Both the position numbers and the translations under genes were made by a program. Positions 13,023 through 24,210 of a DNA stretch of 64,000 nt are shown here, piece after piece. Below the pieces are notes generated by a model. That model searched no databases, was not told where the DNA came from, and saw nothing but the letters and a program-made list of their open reading frames with translations. How positions within the stretch are numbered: position 1 is the first letter of the stretch; each line of letters begins with the position of its first letter. The stretch is from Sistotremastrum niveocremeum HHB9708. Taxonomy: Eukaryota > Basidiomycota > Agaricomycetes > Sistotremastrales > Sistotremastraceae. Location: positions 781,825-845,824 of the forward strand of contig KV419398.1 of the NCBI GenBank assembly GCA_001630475.1, in the 5' to 3' direction.

Positions 13023-14265
13023 ATGGCGACCAGATATTCCGCCCTACTTGCTCTGTTCTGCGGATCCGCAATGGCGGTGTCACTCCCAAACTTGTTGTGT
13101 ACGTCGTCATTTTGTTCATGATACGAGCCACTTGTCTCATAAATTGTGGATAATAGGCCCGCCTGTCAACACTAGCCCGGCGCATTACAACGACTCTTTC
13201 CTCCCGAACCCATTCGTCTTCAACGACGGTCTGCCAGTCCTTTTGAAGACTCAGTGGACTTGCCGTGCGAACGAGATCAGTCAGACCATCCAGAAAGACG
13301 AGCTCGGTATCCTTCCTCCCAAGCCCCAATCGCTCGCTGTCCAATTCGTTAACGGCAACACGCTGAACATTACCGTGACCAACAACGGAAAATCGATCAA
13401 CTTCGCCCCCTCCATCACCTACCCCGCCAACGGCACCGCTCCTTTCCCCGCCTTCATTGCTTACGATGGCGGAAGCATTCCCTACCCCGACAACGTCGCC
13501 GTCATCTACTTCGACAACGATGAGATCGCCCAGCAGAACGATCAGTCCAGTCGTGGCGTGGGAAAATTCTTCGATCTCTTCGGTACCGATGCGTCGGCTG
13601 GTGCTATGACCGCCTGGGCTTGGGCAGTCTCTCGCATCATCGATGCTCTCGAGAAGACACCTCAGGCGAAGATCAACGTCAACAAGCTCGGAGTCACTGG
13701 ATGCTCGCGAAACGGCAAGGGAGCCCTCGTCGCAGGTGCCTTCGACAGCCGTATCGCCCTGACCATCCCCCAGGAATCGGGCTCGGGAGGTGCCGCTTGC
13801 TGGCGCATCTCGGACTGGCAGTTGGCCACTGGGACCAATGTTCAGACCGCCCACGAGATAGTGCAGGAGAACGTCTGGTTCTCAACCGCCTTCGATCCCT
13901 TCGTCAACGACACCAGCACCCTTCCCGTCGACCATCATCTCCTCGCCGGCCTCGTTGCACCGCGCGGTCTCTTCGTTATCGAGAACACCGCCTATGACTG
14001 GCTCGGCACCCAATCCACGAACGGATGCATGCGGACGGGCCGCAAAGTCTTCGAGGCACTTGGTGTCGCCGATAACATGGGTTTCTCCCAGATCGGCAAC
14101 CATCTTCACTGCGACTTCCCCGCCTCTCAGCAAGGCAATTTGACCAACTTTATCGACAAATTCCTTTTCAACAAAAACACCGACACTAACATCGTCGTAT
14201 CTGATGGCAACTACACCTTCAACGAGAAGCAATGGATCAACTGGCCCACGCCGAACCTGATTTAG
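13023..14265 (+). CDS. 4-O-methyl-glucuronoyl methylesterase (CE15), secreted
   Basis: Two exons (13023-13098, 13157-14265) give 394 residues. The N-terminus MATRYSALLALFCGSAMA is a signal peptide. The CE15 core shows the nucleophile elbow VTGCSRNGKGA (Ser), the acid region PQESGSGG (Glu) and the catalytic His in GNHLHCDFP, that is, the full Ser-Glu-His triad. The enzyme cleaves ester bonds between glucuronoxylan side chains and lignin alcohols. Conserved Cys residues suited to disulphides are present (start of mature protein, GCS, AACW, NGCMR, HLHCD). Length fits a catalytic domain alone; there is no CBM1 or linker. A long antisense frame on the minus strand is a codon-bias shadow. Confidence 0.94.
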
Positions 14266-14403
14266 ATTTGGTTTCTCTCCTGGTATATTTGTCGACGTAG
14301 ATTACTATTCTGCGCCGTCCTGTATGTCCTGTTTTCCCATGGAAAGTATTGATTACATTCAACTAGTCGAAAAGAAATGAATTCTGTGTACCATACTTGA
14401 AAG

Positions 14404-16513
14404 CTATAGCGCATATGCTCTCTTCCATTGCGACGCCGGTTTGCTGATAAATTGATACTCTCCCGCAGAGACGCTTTCAAACTTGACACTTGTGGAGCGT
14501 GCTTTTTCGTCATGAGGATCTACGGTTGTTCCCTCCGGGAACCTCAGAGACGAGCTTGAGGATGCGACAGCCAACGAGATGAGGCTGGTCGGATCGAAAT
14601 ATGTCAAGGAAGACTTCATTCGAAGAATGACCCATGCGAAGAGGATGATCAGCACAATCCCTGAGATTCCAATGGGGAGGAACGCAAGGAGCGCATGTGA
14701 ATTCATTTCCCATCCATAGGTCGATCTTTGCATGGCTCCTGTAAGCGGTCGCGTACAGGGGTTTGTTTTGGTTAATTCCGACGTTTGAGTGAGCATTTGA
14801 AGGGTAAATATTAATCGAAGAAATGATGCCTTGGTTTCCGTCATAAGTATTCGACAATTACTGCCTCAGACAAAACCTACCTCATACTCGAGAACTCCTC
14901 GAGTCATCGTTTCTAGCATTGAAAGGAAGGACAGTTGAGGAGCGCCCGTAACCAGCGTCTGGTTCATGACGAAAGGAACGTAAATCGAATTTATCGCGTC
15001 GATGAACAGATTCCCGTCCTCGCTTTGACTTGTCTCCAAGACGTAGATCAAGGCATCCATAGAATTCTCTAGGACTCTGAAGCTCTGATCTCTTGTCTCG
15101 ACGGACCCATCACTATTCCAAGAAAATGCCGAAGGGGGCGAATTATAGTCCAGGTGTCCCGTTGTGATCGATCCATTTACCTCGCAGCTGATGTTTCCAA
15201 TGATTTCGTAAGATCCTCCTGTGCCATAATTGGAAAAATACAAGAGATGGCTCTCCAAATTTGGCGTGCTAACGGATTCAGGACAGTCAAGCGAGGCCAC
15301 AATGAAGCTGCTGTTTGGTAGCAACCATGTTTGACCTTGCCCGTCTGGGCAATATCCGGTTACATTGACCATACTGCTACTCTGGTCAAGGAAAGCGGTC
15401 ATGGGCGACTCGTTGATATATTGGCAAGAAACCGAAATATCAATTCCTTGTTGATCCAGTGAGGAATTAGCTTGCCTGGAGTATGACTGGGTCGTATCGA
15501 GATGTTTATCGCTGGCAGGCCCCTGTGGTACCGCACCGCCCGTAGATCCGTAAAAAGTAGATCCTCCCATTTCATATATTTCGACTACTTCTTGAAGTGA
15601 AGGACTTCCTAGTTGGTCTAGTTGTTGTTTGAATTCTTTTACAATCTGGCTCTGCTTTACTGAACAATCCAAATGGTGAATCGGTGTGTGACATACTGCT
15701 GAACGCCCTGCCGTCATGATTTCAAGTCTCTTCCCGGATGACCAGCATGTACTAACGCCCAAACCAGATAGATTCTAAATGAGACGAGACGAGATGAGTT
15801 GACTGGCGCAAGGATGATATTCCTGAAATATTACCTGCCATCCGCATGCTCCGAACGAAAATAAGTTGTTGTCCGAGAACCAAGCAGAACACGAAGCATC
15901 CGTGGCCAAAAAGTCAATTTCCCAACCGCTCAGAGGTTCACTCAGGACTATTGGTAATGGAGCAAGAATAGTTGTGTATGCGGCAGTCAACACTCCGAAA
16001 ACAATTGCAGAAGCAATAGTCATCAGGGAATAGAGTGGGCGCCGCCAGGAGGGAACGCTTCCGCGCAATGAATGATATAACAGTAGAGAACAAATTTCGG
16101 GTGAGCCAAGCGAACACTGAGGAAATGATGGTGATGATGAGAAGTGTACGGCGGGGGTTATACGTAGCCATTGTCACCAGAAACTCTGGCGCAACAAGGC
16201 CACCACTTCCATGGCTGCTCACCGCTAACAAAATGAGAAAGCCGCTGGGTAAACCAATCGCAATCATGAATTGGAAGCAAGTGAGAACGTAAATTCCAAC
16301 CATGTACGATTGAGGATACAAAAGATACGTGGAATGGACGGATGAGCTCGAAATGATACTGAATGTTGGAGTGATAGGTGTTCGAGGGTCGAAGCTACGA
16401 AGAGGAACCCTTTCTGAATCCCAGTCGTTCATCGTGGTCAGCGTCCGCCGTCCGATGTTGCGATAAGCCTGAGTAGGGGGCTCGTTATAACCGTTGCGCG
16501 TCTCACTTCGCAT
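14404..16513 (-). CDS. Multi-pass membrane protein with large extracellular domain, unknown function
   Basis: Start ATG at 16513 (MRSETRNGYNEPP). The first part has a cytosolic head, then hydrophobic segments (YMVGIYVLTCFQFMIAIGL; LLIITIISSVFAWL) and another TM in 16020-15940. The middle (about 15770-14880) is a roughly 290-residue hydrophilic domain rich in Asn-X-Ser/Thr sites and Cys, probably extracellular. The last exon (14760-14404) has a strong TM (LLAFLPIGISGIVLIILFAWVIL) and a cytosolic Ser-rich tail. This layout is common in Agaricomycete orphan membrane proteins. Two joins are unresolved: near 16060 the frame changes by one with no clear intron, and the join at about 14870/14740 is off by one with the best-looking sites. 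So the gene may be lightly damaged, or my model is wrong there. Confidence 0.6.
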
Positions 16514-16811
16514 TTTGAAGTCCGAGATTGGGTAGAGATCCTCAGGGAGCTAGGGGTAGACATATGATCATTATTGAAAAGAAACGCGGAACCAACAAAG
16601 TGTTACAGGACGGGCAAGAACGTATGATTACATAATATGTTGTCATATGCTGATTGGCTATCTGGAGGTCACTCAACGATTTTGACACTTTCAGGCGCCA
16701 GAATGCAAGGCACTATCGACCTTTGGGCATCAGGTTTGACATGGGAAAGAACAAGGGGTGCTCACTCGGTTCCAGTGACTGCATGAAATTCTGCGGTCAC
16801 AGGTGATGCAG

Positions 16812-17093
16812 GGTACTGTACTAAATCAAACTTAAGTCCCAGTCACGTGTCACAGCCCCTCAAAAAATTACATAATTTAGGTCCCAAAACGCGTCACGCA
16901 AGGCCATTGGGACCTACATGTAATGTATCTGAAAAAAATTCCGGGCCTGCCGGCCCTGGGACTTAGGTGGTCATTTGGGACCTAATTTTTGCACATGTCA
17001 CAGTAACACAATGCCTCTGGGACCTTGGGACTTAGTATTTCTTTTGGTCACGGTCACAAATGCTGGGACCTAAGTTTGATTGAGTACAGTACC
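16812..17093. mobile_element. Non-autonomous DNA transposon (MITE), 282 bp
   Basis: The ends form terminal inverted repeats of about 30 bp: left GGTACTGTACTAAATCAAAC..., right end read in reverse GGTACTGTACTCAATCAAAC..., both continuing CTTA(A/G)GTCCCAG, with only two mismatches. The interior is AT-rich with several repeated GGGACCTA/GGGACTTA words and contains no open frame. Size, inverted ends and lack of coding capacity define a MITE. The outer GGTAC/GTACC may include a short target-site duplication (TA or GTAC). No other copy and no matching transposase is seen in this window. Confidence 0.8.
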
Positions 17094-17494
17094 AGGGGCT
17101 ACAAAGCATTCGATGAAAGTCACAGGAGACCCATCGAGATTTAATCAAGGCTTTCGTCAAAGCGGCCAATATGCAAGCTTTGTTTCGACAGGCATCGACA
17201 TCGGGAAGTCATGTGGTTCAAAATCCAGCGAACTAGCCTATAATGACTGTTGATGAAAGAAGCGGAAGTTCATGCCTTTTTCAAACGTGGTTGCATGTTT
17301 GGGAAAGTGAAATATTACACGGCCTTGTCAACAGACGATGGACTAGCAGTGCACCAGATAATAGAAATAATGATCATGGCCACCGGAGAATAGCAGAGGG
17401 GGACACTCCAGATAAGGAAAATCCAAAGACCTATGATATATTGTTGTCCTCTGTGTACTGTGAAAATATACAATGATAAAAAAAAAAGGAAAAA

Positions 17495-17775
17495 CAGACG
17501 AGAATCCCGACCTCCCGCACCTTGTGGTTTCCACTACCCCGACCCCAACAGATCAGGCGTCACCCCTTTTCCGGATGAGATGGTCCCCAGTTCGGCGTTA
17601 TCAAGGAGAAGCCGCGACTCGTCCACCGGCACGCGCCCTCACATAGGACAGCAGTCGGCCATGCACCAGCACGTCCCCATGGACGCTTGACTGAGTTGAA
17701 CCTGGGTCGCGACATCCAGTTACTCAGCCCTGTGATACACAGCGTTCTACCGCCTATGCTACCTCGCCCGCCGTT
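17495..17775 (-). repeat. tRNA-derived SINE-like repeat, copy A
   Basis: Read on the minus strand, the unit starts near 17775 with a tRNA-like head: an A-box-like GTAGCATAGGCGG and a B-box-like GGTTCAACTC about 50 bases later, the two internal RNA polymerase III promoter parts. A conserved 200-base body follows, ending in CTCGTCTGTTTTTCC and a T-run (the A-run at 17478-17494 on +). Homology with copies B and C continues upstream of the head for another 100-150 bp (to about 17925). Confidence 0.75.
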
Positions 17776-18900
17776 AGTATACGGGGTAACGACAGACTAT
17801 AGCCATTTATTTATCCTCTTGACGGTATTTCTCGTGAGGCGGTGCACTATGAGGCTCCGGATTCCGACGGATGCATCTATATTCGGAACCAAGGAATATG
17901 TGCTGCCAGAGTCAAGTAGTCGCATGAGGATGATTCAATTCGGAGCTGGCGTTCTAACGATTCTCAAGTCTTGTGGGAGAGGACAGTCGTGCCGTCAGCT
18001 GGCTGTTGTAATCGAGATGTACAGCGGTGTCGCTCTGGCGCTAAAAACTGGGTCCTCAGAGGTACTAGCGTAGTGGTGGCAAGGAAAGAATTCGCATAGA
18101 GGAATAGGGAAGTCGAGAACATTGAACAGGGCTATCAGCCGCAAGTGTATATATCGAATAATCTATAATCACTCCTTTCAGACTCTCAGGGACAATGTGA
18201 GACTAAAAACCCTGATACATACCAGGCAGAAGTGCCCCGAGAGCTCCGCGGATAGATTGGTGTATATAATTTTGACGACGAAAATGAACCATGCGAGAGA
18301 TAAAGCATATTCATGGTTGAACCTCGCTGAAGCAAGGCTGCATCGACACAAGTCTAGTAAGCGACAGATGGATGGACTTCAAGTTCGTGAGCAAAGGCCT
18401 GTGCACAGTTGAAGATGGGAAGCTTGAGATAGTGGAAGGATGTCCTAGCCAGATGATTTCAAGGATTGCAGCAAAACTTGCTCTGATTCGAGAGTGTTGA
18501 AGCGCCAAGCGTTCGAAGTAGAAATCTTGCCAAAAGGTTCCGATTTAATAGAAGATGCAAGTTGCACTGAGAACCTGAGCCGCCGATCGCGTTGACAGAA
18601 CTGAACATGTTCTACGTTTGGCGTCCGACACGCGCTTTGATACGCGCAAGACCAATCCACATGAACGCCAGAAATCGACCCGGCAGTGAGAGAAAGCGTA
18701 ACTGACAAGTACCGGACGTCGAATGAGGACCTGGAGACAAGAGGTAGCTCTATGCAACAAAAGTTGGATCAGTAATTGTAAACTCGATGGCACCACATGT
18801 GTAGCTTACCGAGAACTCCGACTTCACGCATTGGCGGTGGATCCACAGTTCAGGGAGGCGAACATGCAGCTGGGAGGGCTCGGATGAGCGATGATAGCAC
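17776..18900 (-). pseudogene. Paralogous gene segment alpha (degraded, minus strand)
   Basis: This stretch is homologous in the same order to 24211-25610 and 28276-29600. The best conserved part is near 18385-18490 (TTGAAGATGGGAAGCTTGAG... GTGGAAGGA), matching 28995-29110 and 24950-25060. Short frames on the minus strand are hydrophobic, hinting at a many-exon membrane protein, but no frame longer than about 85 codons survives. I do not recognise the family. It sits upstream of SINE copy A in the same arrangement as its two relatives, so gene and SINE were probably duplicated together. Confidence 0.45.
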
Positions 18901-20511
18901 CACAAAGCGAGATTGAACAGTATATTCGCAGAGTCCGGGTTTGTCTTCGAACAGACAGAGAAGAGGTGTTTCGGATGAAGAGCCAGATTACAGCGGTTAT
19001 GAGGGACCTAAAGAGACAACACTTGTTTGTAAGCTTTCTTGGCACTTGGCATGTCATTATGACGGACCGACGAGTTGGGCCCCTCGCGTCTCCTCTGTTT
19101 CGCCGGAAACTTTATATTGTGGTAGTGAGCGATGTCTTCGCAGGAGTATTTGGGGCATGAGAGGTGACTTGGATGTCATTCCATGGAATCTTAATCGCAA
19201 GGAGCTTGTGATCCTCAATGGAGTCGATGGCTGTTGTAGGGTAGGGAAGAGATTGAGCGGTTGGCAGCCGACAGCTGCTGGAACGGTTATTGATCCTATG
19301 AACTAGGAAAAAAAATGAAGGCATAACTTCAATAGTCGTTCGCGAAGCGTTGAGTGGAGAAAAAGATCTTCAGAGAAGAGACGCGTGGCATAGGATGGCC
19401 GACAGCACAGAAAGGTCGAAGTATTCCAAGACCACATTTCCGAAGGACGGGTACGCCACAGGAGCGTATGAGACGCTAGGATTCAGAAAACATACTTAAT
19501 GCTTCCGTTGATGATGCACCTACTGCGCATCTGAGTCAGTCTGAGCGATCACCTTCGAAGACGAGCAACCGGCGCGGCCTCACCTTTAACAGTCGTGCGA
19601 CCAAGACCATCCAATCATCAATCACTCTAGTCTGAAGCTAAAGCTACCATCTCCGTGGATGCGAATGACGAGTATGTGAGTCTGGAGGCATTGTGCAGGA
19701 CTTCCGAGTCTGGCGATGATGCATCGATGATGTACGGGAACGGCTGCAGTGAGACCCGGACCTTCTTGGGTCATCGGGATGAGAGCAACGCGACAAGTAT
19801 GGCAGTTCTGAAGACAAGAATCGTTGGAATACGCAAAGATTGAACAGCGCAAAGAATCCTCACCCTATGACATTCTTCATCCGGCCAGTCGCTGGCCCCT
19901 CCCAAGTTTATGCTCCTGATTCCGAACGAAGATCGTCCTGAAGGATATGCATCGCGACGACATGGAATGATATGGTCTAGATTATGGTCTTCTCTGTTCG
20001 ATGGTCAGCAAGCCCATAAGACTGGGAATTCAATTCACCGACCTGCACATTTTTAGATTTTGCTTGCTCTCCTATCGATGGTGGCTTGCTTCGCGGGTAT
20101 CATGATATTTGAATTAATTGCCAAGGGCAGGGGAGGCCTTCAGTGCGTACGTGAATGCTATCCTGTAGACGAGATCGCTGTCGGATGATGTTGGCGCGAG
20201 GCAAGTCGGGGTCGGGTCGGACGGGTTCGATTGACTAACAGAAGATATCATTATAGAGGAATATTATTCTCGGATGACCTAGGGGTAGAGTAACATGAAG
20301 AGAAAGATGTAGGATACAGGGATGATGAAAGCTATGAACGAAAAGAATGGTGCGTTGAGATAGATGAACAATAATGATAGTTGAAGATGTGCAGAATGAT
20401 GTTGATGAAATAATTACTTGGGTTGTGGCGACGGCGAAAATCCTCAGGTGAACCCGGACCACAAAAATGAACGGGAACAGATACTTGAACAGCGACTCTC
20501 ATCGAGTGAGT
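18901..20511. other. 1.6 kb with no recognisable gene
   Basis: Only short overlapping frames (60-120 codons, both strands) without domain signatures. A 121-codon frame at 18941-19306 on + has no recognisable motif, and I do not call it. No repeat units noticed. Confidence 0.4.
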
Positions 20512-23160
20512 CTAGAAATTAGAGCCGAAGAAAGGAGTTGACATTCTCGTGACACGATGCGTCGGCGTCGAGTGGGTTGACAGGATGCCTGCGGCGGAGC
20601 GTGTACCAGTCTCGTTCTCCTCGTTTTCCTCCGACTCCTCCGTCGAATGCCCCGCAATCGAGTGATTGGTGACCGGAATGGCTGATGATGAAGCCACAGG
20701 ATGATGTTGCCCTTCGCCGGACGGCTGCTCAGAGTGCCATACGAACTCTTGGCTCCCACGAACGTCTACATCCTCCGCTGGCGCAGTGGAATCGAACCAG
20801 AGTTTAGTGAGACCCTGAACCCATCCGTTGTCGTGCCTCAGTCGATCTTCGATATGGTAGATCGACCCTGGGACTTGGGGAGTGTATAAGGAGCAGGCGG
20901 CATGATCATGTGTACGCCGGGGTGTAGCAGGGACCTCCGGTAAATTGAACGCGGGAAGGAGTGATGTGTCTAGGGAAGGAATGCGAGAAGGACCAGCTGC
21001 TGCCTCAGGTTGGGTTGTCGCCGAGTGTGCAGTGGTAGATTTTCGCCGGCGGGACCCTAACCGAGTGAGCTTTTGGAAGAAAGATAGGGAATCCGAGGAC
21101 GCCGGAGCTTGAGAAGGGTCACGAGAAGAAGGTGACTTCATCAAGCTCAAATCTAAACTGGTACGCGCTCGCTTGTTTTTATAGTCCCGATCATTCTCCT
21201 TCGACGATGACGAAGAGTGCCCACGCTTTAGAGGATTAGGCTTCACCGAACTAGGATCGTTCAGAGGCATCTTCCCGATTATCTCACTCGGAAGGGGATT
21301 CGATTGTGATCTTTGTTTAGACCGTCTGGACGATGAGGGCGTCGCCGGGGCCGATTGAGGATATGATGGGCGAATCGGCCAATAGCGAGTGTTGCTCCTT
21401 GACGTCGAAGAAAGGACACCGACAACAGTGGGCATATGTTGCCTCGTTCCTAGAGTAGAATGGGCTTCGGTCGGGATAAAGGGGGCTTGAGGAGCGTGAT
21501 GGGCAGTTGGTGGCATTGCGAGCGCTTCCAACCTCTCTTCCGAATCTTCCGGAACGGAGGCCAGCGTGCTCGCGCTCGAAACTCTCTGGCGCATGTGTAT
21601 ATGCGCGGCGCCCGTCGATGGACGCGATTGCAAAATGGATGAGGGTGTATGCGAAGGTGGTACATTCGACCCGTTGGCCATGTCGAAGTCGATGATGGTT
21701 GATCCCAACGAAATAGTTGTCGATGGACGAGGAATAAAGGTGCTTTCGAGCCGGGCTTCGTGGCTGTGATCATGAGAAATGAAATCCCGCCATCCCATAA
21801 TGCGCCTTGCGGAGTGGAATTGCTTATCGAGAGCCTCCTTTTGTATTTCTTCATCGGCTACCGCACAGAACCACTTCCATAACCTCCCAACTTTGATCAC
21901 CCACCACCTCAGGTCTCGAAGTTCCACTTTGTTGAGCTGCGGCGCAACGTTAGATCTTCGAAGCGACCCGAATATGAAATCATTGAGGCGTACCGCATGC
22001 TTTACTCGCTCAATGATGGCCTCGTTGCAATCTCCACAACGCCCAAACACTTGTGCGTTGACGACCCGTTGCAACTCTTTCGGTAAGTGAGGGAAAGTCC
22101 GGGCGATTATCTTGACTCCGCATTTGACTGAACTAGCCCACACATCCACCAATGATGCCTCTGCGAAATTCCAACCGGCGGACTTCATGGCTTCAAGTGC
22201 GCCAATGACTTTTAATAGGAACTTGAAGCTGAAGCGTTCGCCAGCATCATGCTTCTCGTGGGCGATGCGTATAAGATGATTGACTAGTGATGTTGCCATC
22301 GAAACTGAGTCCGAGTTTCGAAGACGCATTAAGGCATACTTGAGACATTGTTCCGTGGATTCGTAAGGATGGTTATTGCCAGGGAAGCAGATGATCCGGA
22401 TGAGACAATCGGTGACCACAGAGGCATGTCTTTGCTGTGAGAGGGGTGAAAGCCAGAAGGCGGAAAGGGCGGCGCTAAGTGGTGGGAGGAGAGACGTTTT
22501 CTCTGGAGAGTCTGGAAACTCTTTGCAGAGCGCTGAAACTGGTAAGATAACTCTGAAATATGGTCAAAGTCTGAGCTGACACTTGAAAATGAGTAAGGAC
22601 TCAACTGCTTTTTCAAGAGTGCGAAAGACTCTTCCCAATCCTCAAACTGCGTGGCTACGCACGCTGCTAAACCGACGCTCTCCACCACGAATTCCTTGTC
22701 GTGAGTGCTCAGTATCTTGGAGGAGAGCTTGGTGACGCAATTGAGTAGGAAGGAGCGTGTGTCGGCGCGTGCATCGAAGGGCAATGAGCCGTTGATGATA
22801 GAGCTGCGCAAATCCGCTGCGACTTTTCTCATGATCTGCAGAGAATCTGGTGTTTCCGCCGCTGGATCCAAAGCAACCTCGTTCATCAACGCAACCACTC
22901 TCTTGATGGGCTCCGCGCAACCTGAAGCAATAACTTGCTCAGCCATACGCAGCAGCATCCGTCCCTCTACATTCTCTCCGTTGACCCACTCAAGATCGCG
23001 CGTCTGGATGGGGAGCTTGGTAATGTCGAAGATGGCGGAATCGAAGGGAGCAGCATGGCGGGGCGAGGAGCCACCGACGGCAGCTACACAGATTATTCAG
23101 AAATGCGATATTCGGTTGAATCCAAACAAGCCTACCACTAGTGGAGACTGATGGTCTCAT
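20512..23160 (-). CDS. Orphan C-x2-C-N family protein, member 1
   Basis: Four exons on the minus strand (23160-23136, 23083-22583, 22538-21994, 21936-20512) join in frame to 831 residues. Residues 1-400 are helical; they end in FGRCGDCNEAIIERVKHA (Cys 343 and 346). The intron directly after this motif is 57 bp with no in-frame stop. The block after it (RWWVIKVGRLWKWF... EIQKEAL) is shared with member 2. From about residue 410 the protein is disordered: Ser/Pro/Arg-rich, with a basic patch (LKRGHSSSSSKENDRDYKNK) that could be a nuclear signal and a conserved island AAGPSRIPSLDTSLLPAFNL also seen in member 2. No known domain recognised. TATA box about 120 bp upstream. Related genes lie at 37646 (+) and 53608 (-). 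Confidence 0.82.
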
Positions 23161-23935
23161 AGCTGTTCCTGTCTTTCGTAGTTCTGGGGTGGTCGAGAAC
23201 TGTGGATGGGCGAGGAGGGGAGAGGAGGAAGGGGGAAGAGGGGAAGAGGGACGCGACGCGAACTAAATTTTGTCTCGTCTTTATATATATGAGCGATACT
23301 GAAGACAAGGGGCGGGTCCTTGATATTCCCAGTTCTGAACATGACGCAATCGGAACCAAAAGAAGACACTTCCAAATTCCAATCGGGAAATCGGGGATCA
23401 GTTCCGATTTCCATCAAGTATCTCGCAATATCGGAAATTTAGTCCGTAATCAGATAAACCTCTTGTCAATGGTGCTGAGAAGACTAGCTTTACACGAAAA
23501 CCGTTATAACATCAATTCGTCTGAACACGGTAACGAATCGTGGCGAGCTGAACTTCTGAAGCAAGTTGCCGTTTCGGCAAAACTAGCCGAATGCGGGGTG
23601 AGCCTGGACCCTGTGGGGCGTCGATCAGCGGAAATAAATTCAATCCAAGAGTCATCAAATTCTGGTTCAATTACTAGTACTAGTCGCAATCAGGTAATTC
23701 AAGGTGGATTGAAGATGAGCGAAGAGGGGTCATAGTCTGTTGTCATTGTATTCATGTCAATTAATATGGTGTATCACATAGCCAATTCACCAGACAAAAA
23801 CAGCAGGTGTACCAGATGATGTTCAGTGACGAAAGGGAGCAGCAGAGCAGCACACTCAAAAGTGAAGGAAATCCGAAGCTCTACAAGTATCCCTGGAATT
23901 TAGTAAAAAATAATAAATCAGAACAAAATGAATAA
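23161..23935. other. Intergenic stretch upstream of family member 1
   Basis: Contains the TATA box listed separately, then a 177-codon frame on + (23202-23735). That frame opens inside a purine-rich run beside the promoter and shows no domain, so I do not call it a gene. The end is A/T-rich and leads into SINE copy B. Confidence 0.35.
23279..23287 (-). promoter_or_regulatory. TATA box upstream of family member 1
   Basis: TATATAAAG on the minus strand, about 120 bp before the ATG at 23160. The two related genes also have TATA-type boxes about 100 and 55 bp before their starts, so the promoter type is shared across the family. Confidence 0.5.
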
Positions 23936-24210
23936 CAGACGAGAATCCCGACTTCCCTCACCTAGTAGGTCCACTACCCCTTTCCCCATGGATCAGGCGT
24001 CACCCCGAAGGATGAGATGGTCCTAGTTCGGCGTGTTCAAGGAGAAGCCGTGACTCGTCCACCGGCAAGCGGTCTCACATAGGACGGTAGGTGCCCATGT
24101 ATCAGCACGTCCCCATGGACGCTTGACTGAGTTGAACCTGGGTCGCGACATCCAGTTACTCAGCCCTGTGATACACAGCGTTCTACCGCCTAGGCTACCT
24201 CGCCCACCGT
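23936..24210 (-). repeat. tRNA-derived SINE-like repeat, copy B
   Basis: Same unit as copy A and closest to copy C; B and C share nearly every base from CAGACGAGAATCCCGACTTC to the tRNA-like head (A-box-like GTAGCCTAGGCGG on the minus strand, B-box-like GGTTCAACTC). The preceding A-rich stretch (23900-23935) corresponds to the 3' tail. Homology with copies A and C continues past the head to about 24370. Confidence 0.75.

Noticed and set aside
13021-13854. 277-codon open frame on the minus strand
   Set aside because: Exactly antisense to the glucuronoyl esterase exon 2; Val/Asp/Gly-rich composition is the mirror of the GC-rich sense codons. The sense gene has a full catalytic triad.
23202-23735. 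177-codon + frame upstream of family member 1
   Set aside because: Starts inside the purine-rich mirror of the member 1 promoter and has no domain; likely chance.
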